In this document: piece by piece, positions 1 to 6,796 of the stretch
Position numbering within the stretch: position 1 is the first letter of the stretch
Layout of the letters: every line of letters starts with the position of its first letter
Assembly (NCBI GenBank): GCA_027297435.1
Contig: JAPUIA010000260.1
Span: 1 to 45,653 of the forward strand
Source: Gammaproteobacteria bacterium
GTDB taxonomy: Bacteria; Pseudomonadota; Gammaproteobacteria; Pseudomonadales; Azotimanducaceae
Direction of reading: 5' to 3'
Length of the DNA: 45,653 nucleotides
The notes under the pieces: generated by a model
What the model was told of the DNA's origin: nothing
The model's input: only the letters and a program-made list of their open reading frames with translations
Databases searched by the model: none
Program-made: the position numbers and the translations under genes

Positions 1-731
1 TGCAGGACAGGGAAGGACTTGCGTTCGTGTTCATGCTCGACTCAATAACGTTTCTTGCGCCCATAGCGATCCTGTTGGTCATTCGTGATCGCTTTCCACC
101 ACAGGTGAACGAACAGGACGACATCTGGGCCTCACTCAAGGTGGGGTTGAAGCACGTCTGGGATGACATACCGATGCGCATGTTCGTCTTCATGATCGGC
201 GGGCTGACGCTGATTTTTCGAGGGCCGTTCAGTGTTGGCGTTCCAGCGTTTGCCGATGGATTTCTCACCGAAGGTGCCGCCGGATTCGGTACGATTCTTT
301 CCGCACTCGGTGTCGGCGCGATCATCGGCACCGTCATAGCTGGATCTACGCCGCTACCGCGCAGCAATCGGATCGGCATATTGCTGCTGGTGGATTTTCT
401 GGGCTTCGGCATCGTACTTGCCGCGATGACGTTCGTGCGCGAACTGTGGATCATCGCCGCCATGGTATTGGTCGGCGGTATACTCGACGGCTACATCATT
501 ATCTTCATCATCACATGGGTACAGAAACGCGTACCGACACACCTGATGGGAAGGGTGATGAGCGTCGTCATGTTTTTCTCCCAGGGCATGTTTCCGATCT
601 CAGCCGCGATTGCTGGAGTCGCCGCAGGCATCGATCTTGCCATGATGTTGCTGGTAAGCGGTCTATTGATGATTTTCGTGGCAGCGGTCGGGCTGTTGTT
701 CAGACCTTTGCGCCGGCTCGGCTACGACTGA
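1..731 (+). CDS. MFS transporter, C-terminal half (gene cut by window edge)
   Basis: The frame is open to the left edge, so the gene begins outside the window; an internal ATG at 27 is not needed. About 240 residues are visible, with roughly six hydrophobic membrane segments, for example around the LAPIAILLVI, IIGTVIAG and IIAAMVLVGGILDGYIII stretches. A cytoplasmic loop carries KRVPTHLMGRVMS, which matches the motif in the second half of drug and enterobactin-type major facilitator exporters (inner-membrane antiporters). The protein ends in a basic RPLRRLGYD tail. The substrate cannot be told. It could belong to an operon that starts upstream. Confidence 0.8.
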   Translation, partial: QDREGLAFVFMLDSITFLAPIAILLVIRDRFPPQVNEQDDIWASLKVGLKHVWDDIPMRMFVFMIGGLTLIFRGPFSVGVPAFADGFLTEGAAGFGTILSALGVGAIIGTVIAGSTPLPRSNRIGILLLVDFLGFGIVLAAMTFVRELWIIAAMVLVGGILDGYIIIFIITWVQKRVPTHLMGRVMSVVMFFSQGMFPISAAIAGVAAGIDLAMMLLVSGLLMIFVAAVGLLFRPLRRLGYD

Positions 732-747
732 TTCGCGTGCTTGGGAC

Positions 748-775
748 TTTGCATCGATTGGCGATTCTGTATGAT
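748..775 (+). promoter_or_regulatory. Possible promoter of the tRNA-Val region
   Basis: A -10-like TATGAT at 770-775 lies 16 bases after a weak -35-like TTTGCA at 748-753. A GC-rich stretch follows directly (GCGACCCGCTCGCG), the kind of discriminator seen at stable-RNA promoters under stringent control. Transcription from here would run through both tandem units at 822-1134 into the tRNA. The -35 match is only fair. Confidence 0.4.
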
Positions 776-821
776 AGCGACCCGCTCGCGAGCAGGTTCG
801 CGGGCGATTGGTAGGAATGCT

Positions 822-978
822 AGGCGCGTAGCTCAGTTGGTTAGGCAATTCCCGATTCGCGCAAGCGAAAGCGAGGCGCAGCGTCGGTAGGGAATTGCGA
901 CCGGCCATGGAAGGCCGGACCGTAGGTTTGTAGAATGATCCCGTTGCGCCAGGGATGGCGAGAAAAGACCTAAATATT
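822..978 (+). repeat. Tandem unit 1: tRNA-Val 5' end joined to a structured block
   Basis: The first about 23 bases are identical to the 5' end of the intact tRNA at 1135 (acceptor strand, D stem and part of the D loop). The sequence then departs into a block with several hairpins: GCAATTCCC (845-853) pairs with GGGAATTGC (890-898). Inside it, TTCGC-GCAA-GCGAA (856-869) closes a GNRA-type tetraloop. CCGGCC pairs with GGCCGG (901-918), and CGCCA with TGGCG (947-960). The unit ends with GACCTAAATATT, exactly before the next copy. No anticodon or 3' half is present, so this is not a functional tRNA gene. Confidence 0.75.
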
Positions 979-1134
979 AGGCGCGTAGCTCAGTTGGTTA
1001 GGCAATTCCTGGTTCGCGCAAGCGAAAGCGAGGCGCAGCGTCGCTAGGGAATTGCGACCGGCCATGGAAGGCCGGGCTGTAGGTTTGTAGAATGTTGCCG
1101 TTGCGCCAGGGATGGCGAGCAAGACCTAAATATT
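979..1134 (+). repeat. Tandem unit 2: second tRNA-5'-end plus structured block
   Basis: This is a near copy of the unit at 822-978, one base shorter and with a handful of substitutions. The same hairpins are kept: an ATTCC/GGAAT stem, TTCGC-GCAA-GCGAA, CCGGCC/GGCCGG and CGCCA/TGGCG. It again starts with the tRNA-Val 5' sequence and ends with GACCTAAATATT directly against the intact tRNA. The two units are therefore a head-to-tail duplication that shares its first bases with the tRNA gene. Confidence 0.75.
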
Positions 1135-1211
1135 AGGCGCGTAGCTCAGTTGGTTAGAGCGCTATCTTGACATGGTAGAGGTCCCCGGTTCGAATCCGGG
1201 CGTGCCTACCA
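1135..1211 (+). tRNA. tRNA-Val (GAC)
   Basis: The 77 bases fold as a complete tRNA. The acceptor stem AGGCGCG pairs with CGTGCCT (one G-T pair). The D arm is GCTC...GAGC, and the anticodon stem CTATC/GGTAG closes the loop TTGACAT with anticodon GAC. The T arm is CCCGG-TTCGAAT-CCGGG, and a discriminator A plus encoded CCA ends at 1211. The GAC anticodon reads valine GUC and GUU codons. It converges with pdxH. Confidence 0.95.
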
Positions 1212-1278
1212 AATAAACTATAGGCCATCATCCGTTTTCTGGTTAGCCTTAAGCACTTTCAGGGGTGCATGGCGGCAG

Positions 1279-1932
1279 TCAAGGCTGCAACCGCTCTACC
1301 TGCCAGACTCCGCCGTTGAGCAAGTAACGAAACCGGTCATGCAGTCGTGCTTCGCGGCCTTGCCAAAATTCGTAGTAGTGCGGGCGGAGACGATATCCGC
1401 CCCATTCGGTCGGCCGCGGCACGTGACCGTCTGGATACCGGACCTTAAGTTCAGCTACTGCAGTTTCGAGACTATCACGGTCGCGTATCGACTCAGATTG
1501 AATGGACGCAGCCGAAGCAAAACGGCTCGCTTCCGGGCGGCCTTGGAAGTAGTCGTCGGCCTCCTTATCAGACAGCGTTTCGACGCGCCCGGTGATACGT
1601 GCCTGGCGATCAAAATCGCGCCAGTAAAACAGCCCCGATGCAACTGGATGGCTGGCCAGTTCCACGCCTTTCTGACTGCGATAATCGGTATACCAGCAAT
1701 AACCATCCGCATCGAAGTGTTTCAAAAGTACGATGCGCACGGACGGTGTGCCGTCTTCGGCAACCGTCGCCAGCGCCATGGCGGTAGCGTCTTTGGCTCC
1801 GAGGGCGGTGGCAGCTTCTAGCCAGCCAGCAAATTGAACCAGCGGATCATCGGCCAGGTCGCGTCTACGCAGAGGTTCAGACTGGTACTCTCGACGTACT
1901 TCACGTTGGTCTTTGGGGTCGTTCACGCGCAA
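1279..1932 (-). CDS. pdxH: Pyridoxamine 5'-phosphate oxidase
   Basis: This FMN enzyme oxidises pyridoxine or pyridoxamine 5'-phosphate to pyridoxal phosphate, the last step of vitamin B6 synthesis and salvage in the cytoplasm. The 217 residues match the usual length of about 218. Visible family features are LRRRDLADDPL near residue 21, the FMN-binding RIVLLK (66-71), YTDYRSQKG (81-89), RPTEWGGYRL, the substrate-site segment FWQGREARLHDR, and a C-terminal ERLQP. The start is uncertain: TTG at 1932 or GTG at 1926 (MNDPKDQ...), neither with a good ribosome binding site. A 22-bp tandem repeat lies just upstream. Confidence 0.95.
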   Translation of the reverse strand: MRVNDPKDQREVRREYQSEPLRRRDLADDPLVQFAGWLEAATALGAKDATAMALATVAEDGTPSVRIVLLKHFDADGYCWYTDYRSQKGVELASHPVASGLFYWRDFDRQARITGRVETLSDKEADDYFQGRPEASRFASAASIQSESIRDRDSLETAVAELKVRYPDGHVPRPTEWGGYRLRPHYYEFWQGREARLHDRFRYLLNGGVWQVERLQP

Positions 1933-1955
1933 CAGTATGCGCGGACCACTTCTTG

Positions 1956-2072
1956 TTGACGAGAAGCCGCGGGCGCTTTGACGAGAAGCCGCGGGCGCTT
2001 TGACGAGAAGCCGCAGGCGCTTTGACGAGTCGCCGCAGGCGCTTTGACGAGTCGCCGCAGGGTATTGACGAG
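1956..2072. repeat. 22-bp tandem repeat, five units
   Basis: Five head-to-tail units start at 1956, 1978, 2000, 2022 and 2044, and a sixth TTGACGAG fragment ends the array at 2072. Each begins TTGACGAG and continues through a GCCGC-rich half. Units 1-3 carry GAGAAGCC and units 4-5 GAGTCGCC, so the array has diverged along its length. The period is two helical turns and not a multiple of three, so it is not coding. It fills the gap between the divergent pdxH and acyl-CoA synthetase genes. TTGACG resembles a -35 hexamer. Confidence 0.85.
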
Positions 2073-2091
2073 GCGTGCCAGCCGGTACAAT
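2065..2091 (+). promoter_or_regulatory. Possible promoter of the acyl-CoA synthetase gene
   Basis: TTGACG at 2065-2070, the last unit edge of the 22-bp array, is followed after 15 bases by TACAAT at 2086-2091. The gene's ribosome binding site (GGGGGGAA, about 2108-2115) and ATG (2124) follow. The spacing is short for a sigma-70 promoter, so this is tentative. Confidence 0.35.
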
Positions 2092-2123
2092 CGTGTGACG
2101 TAGTTGCGGGGGGAATTAATCAA

Positions 2124-3674
2124 ATGTCGTTGAGCCTCGAAGATGCCGTTGCCACTGGCATGACCATCGCCTATCACGCCGAACGCCAACCGGACGTACC
2201 GGCTGCAATCACAGACTACGGCAATCGCACTTTCGGCGAGGTGAACGCCAACGCCAATCGGTTGGCGCGGCTGCTGCGAGACTCGGGCGTTTCGGCAGGC
2301 GACAGCGTCGCGGTCGTCACAAGAAATCGGCCGGAGTTCATCGAGGCGTTGGCGGCCGCGAGTCGCTCGGGGCTTCGCTTTACACCGATCAACTTTCATC
2401 TGCGGGGTGAAGAGATCGGTTACATCGTCGACAACTGTGAAGCGAAAGCGTTCGTCGCCGATGCGACGCTGGGGGCTTCCCCGGTGGAGGCGGTCGAGCA
2501 CGCTTCCAAGTTGCAAGTGAAGTTGGCTGTGGGCGGCGGATTGGAGGGCTTCGAAGATTACGAGAACGCGATCGCAAGTTACCCGGGCGACAACATCGAC
2601 AATGCCACGCTTGGGTCGCGCATGCTCTACACCTCCGGTACGACAGGTCGTCCGAAAGGCGTGTATCGAAAAGATCGACTTCCGGAGCAGCCGCAATGGG
2701 AAGGTACGCTATCCAACTATCGTCCCGGAGAAGACATGGACCTTGTGACGGGGCCCGCGTATCACGCGGCGCCGCTACTCATCGACATCATTCAAGCACT
2801 CATTTCGGGTGTCGGCATCGTCATGATGGACAAGTGGGATGCAGAACAGGCGTTGCGGCTCATCGACCAGCACAAGGCGACCCACACGCACATGGTAGCA
2901 ACGATGTTCCACCGCCTCTTGCAGCTTCCAGAAGACGTGCGAGCAAAGTACGACCTATCGTCAATGCGTTTCATCATTCACGGTGCGGCGCCGTGCCCCG
3001 TGCACGTCAAGCAGGCCATGATCGATTGGTTCGGCCCCATCATCTGGGAATACTATGCCGCTACGGAGGGTGGCGGTGGCTTCCTGGTAAGTAGCGAAGA
3101 GTGGCTGACAAAACCCGGAACGGTGGGCAAACCCGGGCCCGATTTCGACAACAAGATACTCGACGACGACGGTCACCTCGTCGCCATCGGCGAAGTCGGT
3201 ACGATCTATATGCGGGCCCCCGACACAGGTCGCTTCGAGTATTTCAAAGACGACCAGAAAACCTCTGATTCCTATCGTGATGACTATTTCACGCTGGGCG
3301 ACCTCGGGTATTTCGACGAAGACGGCTATCTGTTCCTAACCGGTCGTTCTGCCGAGCTGATCATCTCAGGCGGGGTCAACATATACCCTCAAGAGGTCGA
3401 CAGCGAGTTGATGACTCATCCCGCGGTATACGACGTCTGCACCATCGGTATCCCAAACGACGAATGGGGCGAGACCGTAAAATCGGTCGTCGCGCTCAGC
3501 GAAGGTTTTGAACCGAGCGAGGAACTCACCGACGAGTTGCTCGCCTGGGCGCGGGATCGGCTGGCCAACTTCAAGTGTCCGCGCAGCATAGATTATGTCG
3601 AAGAGCTACCCCGCTCGGCGACGGGTAAGATTCAGCGCCGTCAGGTTCGATCCGAATACGTAGACGCCGGGTAG
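2124..3674 (+). CDS. AMP-forming acyl-CoA synthetase (FadD-like)
   Basis: It activates a carboxylic acid, probably a fatty or other hydrophobic acid, to its CoA thioester with ATP. The frame opens earlier, but the ATG at 2124 fits best: it follows a GGGGGGAA ribosome binding site and gives MSLSLEDAV, 516 residues. The AMP-binding family motifs are clear: YTSGTTGRPKG near residue 168, YYAATEGGG, GDLGYFDEDGYLFLTGR near 392 (ATP and hinge region), GGVNIYPQEVD, and PRSATGKIQRR near the C terminus with the catalytic lysine. No membrane segment is seen. The exact substrate is unknown. The gene converges on uvrB. Confidence 0.9.
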   Translation: MSLSLEDAVATGMTIAYHAERQPDVPAAITDYGNRTFGEVNANANRLARLLRDSGVSAGDSVAVVTRNRPEFIEALAAASRSGLRFTPINFHLRGEEIGYIVDNCEAKAFVADATLGASPVEAVEHASKLQVKLAVGGGLEGFEDYENAIASYPGDNIDNATLGSRMLYTSGTTGRPKGVYRKDRLPEQPQWEGTLSNYRPGEDMDLVTGPAYHAAPLLIDIIQALISGVGIVMMDKWDAEQALRLIDQHKATHTHMVATMFHRLLQLPEDVRAKYDLSSMRFIIHGAAPCPVHVKQAMIDWFGPIIWEYYAATEGGGGFLVSSEEWLTKPGTVGKPGPDFDNKILDDDGHLVAIGEVGTIYMRAPDTGRFEYFKDDQKTSDSYRDDYFTLGDLGYFDEDGYLFLTGRSAELIISGGVNIYPQEVDSELMTHPAVYDVCTIGIPNDEWGETVKSVVALSEGFEPSEELTDELLAWARDRLANFKCPRSIDYVEELPRSATGKIQRRQVRSEYVDAG

Positions 3675-3695
3675 CAGGCGCAGCCGCCTCCTACC
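3670..3695. terminator. Hairpin shared by two converging genes
   Basis: GGTAG-C-AGGCG-CAGC-CGCCT-C-CTACC forms a ten-pair stem with one C-C mismatch and a four-base loop. The acyl-CoA synthetase stop (TAG, 3672-3674) lies inside it and the uvrB stop begins at its right edge. It has no T run. The sequence resembles the GTAGGAGCG-type REP motif seen near 19050, 30120-30280 and 34430-34497. It is likely a bidirectional transcript end or stabilising hairpin. Confidence 0.55.
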
Positions 3696-5716
3696 TAGCT
3701 CAATATCCGTTCTTCGCGAATCACCTGAATCTGATCCCTGAGCTGTGCCGCTTCCTCGAACTCGAGATTCCTCGCGTGCTCGAGCATCTGTTGTTCGAGC
3801 TTGGAGAGCAGCTTGCCGAGCGCCTTCGGGTCTTCGGGAATGTCGATTGGTCGCCCCGACCGGTCGCGAAGATTGCGCTTGGTCTTTCTCGCAGCACCCG
3901 GAGCGGGCGCCCTCGCACTCTCCATGATGTCGGCCACGTGTTTACGAATCGTTTGCGGCGTGATGCCGTGGGCTTTGTTGTGGGCGACCTGTTTCGCGCG
4001 ACGTCGATCGGTCTCGGCAATCGCCCGTTCCATAGATCCGGTCATATTGTCTGCGTATAAAATCGCTCGCCCGTTCACATTGCGAGCGGTACGCCCAATG
4101 GTTTGAATCAACGAGCGAGCTGACCTCAAGAACCCTTCCTTGTCGGCATCGAGTATGGCAACCAACGATACCTCCGGCATGTCCAGCCCTTCCCGCAGCA
4201 AGTTGATGCCGACTAACACGTCGAATTTCCCCATACGCAAATCGCGGATGATTTCCACTCGTTCTACCGTTTCGATATCGGAGTGCAGGTAGCGCACCCG
4301 CACCTTGTGATCATCGAGGTAATCGGTAAGGTCCTCTGCCATGCGTTTGGTCAGTGTCGTGACCAACACCCGCTCGCCGTTTGCGACCGTAGCGCTGATC
4401 TCGCCCAACAGATCATCCACTTGCGTTGAAGCCGGGCGTACGATCACGTCCGGCTCAACCAATCCGGTCGGCCGGACAACCTGTTCCACGACCTGACCCC
4501 CGTATTCTTCCTCGTAAGGGCCGGGCGTGGCGGAGACAAAAATTATTTGCGGGCTCAACCTCTCCCACTCATCGAACCGCAAGGGGCGGTTGTCCAGCGC
4601 GGACGGTAGCCTGAACCCGTACTCGACGAGGGTTTCTTTGCGCGACCGGTCACCCTTGTACATCCCGCCGAGTTGCGGAACGGTGACGTGCGATTCGTCA
4701 ATGATCAGCAATGCGTCTTTCGGCAGATAGTCGAACAACGTCGGCGGCGGTTCGCCCGGTTCGCGCCCAGATAGGTAGCGCGAGTAGTTCTCGATTCCCG
4801 AACAGTAACCAAGCTCCTTGATCATCTCGAGATCGAACCGCGTACGCTGTTCCAAGCGTTGTGCCTCAACCAGCTTGTTGTTGTCCTGCAGCGTTTTAAG
4901 TCTGTCGCGCAACTCATCCCTGATATCATCGAGAACCGCCAAGATACGTTCTCGCGGTGTAACGTAGTGGGATTTTGGGAACACCGTGAAGCGCGGTACG
5001 CGGTTGAGAACTTCTCCGGTCAAAGGATCGAACGTGGATAGGTTTTCGATCTCGTCGTCCAATAGTTCGATGCGCACCGCCTCTTTTTCCGATTCAGCAG
5101 GAAAAATATCGACCACGTCGCCACGCACGCGATAGGTACCCCGCTGAAACGCCATGTCGTTGCGCGTGTACTGAAGCTCGACCAAGCGTCGTAGGATGTA
5201 CCGCTGATCGACGCGGTCGCCTCGGTCGAGGTGCAATACCATTCTCAAATAGGATTGAGGATCGCCTAACCCGTAGATTGCCGATACCGACGCGACGATG
5301 ATCGTATCGCGTCGCTCCAGAAGGGCTTTGGTGGCGGAAAGACGCATCTGCTCTATGTGAGCATTGATAGACGCATCCTTTTCGATGTAGGTATCCGACG
5401 CGGGAACGTAAGCTTCGGGTTGGTAGTAATCGTAATAAGAGACGAAGTACTCAACCGAATTGTTTGGAAAGAACTCGCGAAACTCGCCGTATAGCTGGGC
5501 CGCGAGAGTTTTGTTCGGCGCCAACACAAGCGTAGGACGTTGCACTGCTTGGATCACGTTGGCAATGGCAAAGGTCTTTCCGGAACCCGTTACCCCCAAC
5601 AACGTCTGGTGACTTAAGCCGATCTCCAGCCCATCGATCAAGCCCGCTATGGCGGCCGGTTGATCGCCCGCCGGTTCATAGTCGGCGAAGACCTTAAACT
5701 CTGCAACGGACTGCAC
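3695..5716 (-). CDS. uvrB: Excinuclease ABC subunit B
   Basis: UvrB is the helicase-like damage-verification subunit of UvrABC nucleotide excision repair; it takes DNA from UvrA and recruits UvrC. The 673 residues are full length. Seen are Walker A GVTGSGKT (41-48), the damage-probing beta-hairpin [16 protein letters not shown], the DESH box (DESHVTVPQ), [11 protein letters not shown], the helicase motif [15 protein letters not shown], and a C-terminal UVR domain ([21 protein letters not shown]) that binds UvrC. The start is a GTG giving [10 protein letters not shown]; no convincing ribosome binding site precedes it. Confidence 0.97.
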   Translation of the reverse strand: MQSVAEFKVFADYEPAGDQPAAIAGLIDGLEIGLSHQTLLGVTGSGKTFAIANVIQAVQRPTLVLAPNKTLAAQLYGEFREFFPNNSVEYFVSYYDYYQPEAYVPASDTYIEKDASINAHIEQMRLSATKALLERRDTIIVASVSAIYGLGDPQSYLRMVLHLDRGDRVDQRYILRRLVELQYTRNDMAFQRGTYRVRGDVVDIFPAESEKEAVRIELLDDEIENLSTFDPLTGEVLNRVPRFTVFPKSHYVTPRERILAVLDDIRDELRDRLKTLQDNNKLVEAQRLEQRTRFDLEMIKELGYCSGIENYSRYLSGREPGEPPPTLFDYLPKDALLIIDESHVTVPQLGGMYKGDRSRKETLVEYGFRLPSALDNRPLRFDEWERLSPQIIFVSATPGPYEEEYGGQVVEQVVRPTGLVEPDVIVRPASTQVDDLLGEISATVANGERVLVTTLTKRMAEDLTDYLDDHKVRVRYLHSDIETVERVEIIRDLRMGKFDVLVGINLLREGLDMPEVSLVAILDADKEGFLRSARSLIQTIGRTARNVNGRAILYADNMTGSMERAIAETDRRRAKQVAHNKAHGITPQTIRKHVADIMESARAPAPGAARKTKRNLRDRSGRPIDIPEDPKALGKLLSKLEQQMLEHARNLEFEEAAQLRDQIQVIREERILS

Positions 5717-5807
5717 TAGATTTCACCATTTGGAAGTGAACCGACCATTGTAAAACAGCAGGCAAGACTCTGTCGCGAAGATCTACGCTTCGGCTGGTAT
5801 TTAACCT

Positions 5808-6041
5808 TTATGCGGCCGCGGTGGCGTGCGCCGTGACCCAATGCCAAGTCACAGACTCGCCCAAGTCGAAGGCTCCATTGGCAATGACATCGAATACCTC
5901 GAACACGCATCCGTACTCGTATAGATCGGAAGGCACCACCTTATTGTGGTAGAACTCTCTAAGCATTGTGGACGTGGGCGAGGCATCGCCCAAATAATGA
6001 CGCCACAGTGTTAAGAGCTTCCGCTGCTCTGACAACTCCAT
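5808..6041 (-). CDS. Small protein of unknown function
   Basis: A 77-residue protein, MELSEQRKLLTLWRHYLGD..., rich in aromatic residues (several Trp, Tyr and Phe), with no signal peptide or membrane segment. A GGGGAAG ribosome binding site sits 7-8 bases before the ATG, which supports translation. It lies upstream of uvrB on the same strand with about 90 bases between. I do not recognise a family. Confidence 0.6.
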   Translation of the reverse strand: MELSEQRKLLTLWRHYLGDASPTSTMLREFYHNKVVPSDLYEYGCVFEVFDVIANGAFDLGESVTWHWVTAHATAAA

Positions 6042-6104
6042 TTTTTACTTCCCCGAACTCCGCGGCCATTATGCTACCGGAGCATCATGATGTCATTGTG
6101 ACAC

Positions 6105-6127
6105 CACTAAAGAATTATTCCTTAGTG
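6105..6127. terminator. Inverted repeat at the end of the Ala/Glu-rich gene
   Basis: A 23-base near-perfect inverted repeat (CACTAA...TTAGTG, with GAAT/ATTC inside) overlaps the stop codon of the minus-strand gene ending at 6115. There is no T run on either side, so Rho-independent termination is uncertain. It may mark a transcript end or a protein-binding palindrome. Confidence 0.35.
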
Positions 6128-6600
6128 TCCTTAGCTTTGTCCTCGGCTTTGTCCTCGGCTTTGTCCTCGGTTTTGTCGTCGGCTGCATCGGCTTCCTCAG
6201 CGGCGGGCTCCTCCGCCTCGACCGGTTCCTCATCCGTTGTCGCTTCCGGCGCCTTGTCTTCCGCAGTTTTCTCTTCCGGGACTTCCTCAGCCTTTTCTAC
6301 GGGTGCTTCTTTTACCTCAGCAACTTCCTCAGTAGCTTTCTCGGCGGCTGCTTCCGTTTCCGCCTCGACAGTTTCTGCCTCAACAGTTTCTGCTTCGGCG
6401 GCTTCGGCTTTTACAGCGGGTGCTTCGACGGGTTCCGGCTCCGGATCCTTCGGCAGGACCGCGTCGATCAGCTTGTGCTCCAGCAGAATGCCGATCTTCG
6501 CAGCTCCGTTGACCCATCCGCGGTCAGCGTTCTTGACGGCATAACGTTCGTTGCGTTTCTTATAGATGGTGTACTCGTCAGTCCGTACAACAACCTTCAT
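6115..6600 (-). CDS. Small conserved domain with a long Ala/Glu-rich acidic tail
   Basis: The frame opens at 6720, but the ATG at 6600 follows a good ribosome binding site (CAGGAGAAAGTC), giving MKVVVRTDEYTIYKK, 161 residues. Residues 1-45 look like a compact basic domain (YTIYKKRNERYAVKNADRGWVNGAAKIGILLEHKLI). From about residue 50 the protein is low complexity, built from EAE, AET, EEP and KAEDKAED repeats, strongly acidic, and likely disordered or helical. No signal peptide or membrane segment is present. Function unknown. It is divergent from the korA-type gene. Confidence 0.75.
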   Translation of the reverse strand: MKVVVRTDEYTIYKKRNERYAVKNADRGWVNGAAKIGILLEHKLIDAVLPKDPEPEPVEAPAVKAEAAEAETVEAETVEAETEAAAEKATEEVAEVKEAPVEKAEEVPEEKTAEDKAPEATTDEEPVEAEEPAAEEADAADDKTEDKAEDKAEDKAKDTKE

Positions 6601-6796
6601 GACTTTCTCCTGTTGACCTGTATCGCGGCCTCGCGTCCCTCTGATGCCCAGCCGCCTTCTACCTACGTTTTCCAGGTTTTTTCGAGGGTTTCTACGAGGG
6701 GTGCTTGTTTCGGCGCGCACTCTAATCCATCGAAATCACAAAAGCACCTATCGATATGCCAAGGCGAAACTCCCCTTTTCGATCGATTTCGCTAAA

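Noticed and set aside
781-806. Terminator after the MFS gene (CCCGC...GCGGG)
   Set aside because: The stem is short with a large loop and no T run, and the stretch also looks like a promoter discriminator.
663-908. 81-residue minus-strand frame across the tRNA-unit region
   Set aside because: It overlaps the MFS gene's end and tandem unit 1 on the opposite strand, has no ribosome binding site or recognisable motif, and is explained by the repeat.
1339-1821. 160-residue plus-strand frame opposite pdxH
   Set aside because: An antisense shadow of the clear pdxH gene with no ribosome binding site.
1956-2072. CRISPR array at the 22-bp repeat
   Set aside because: Units are directly adjacent with no spacers, and no cas genes are present.
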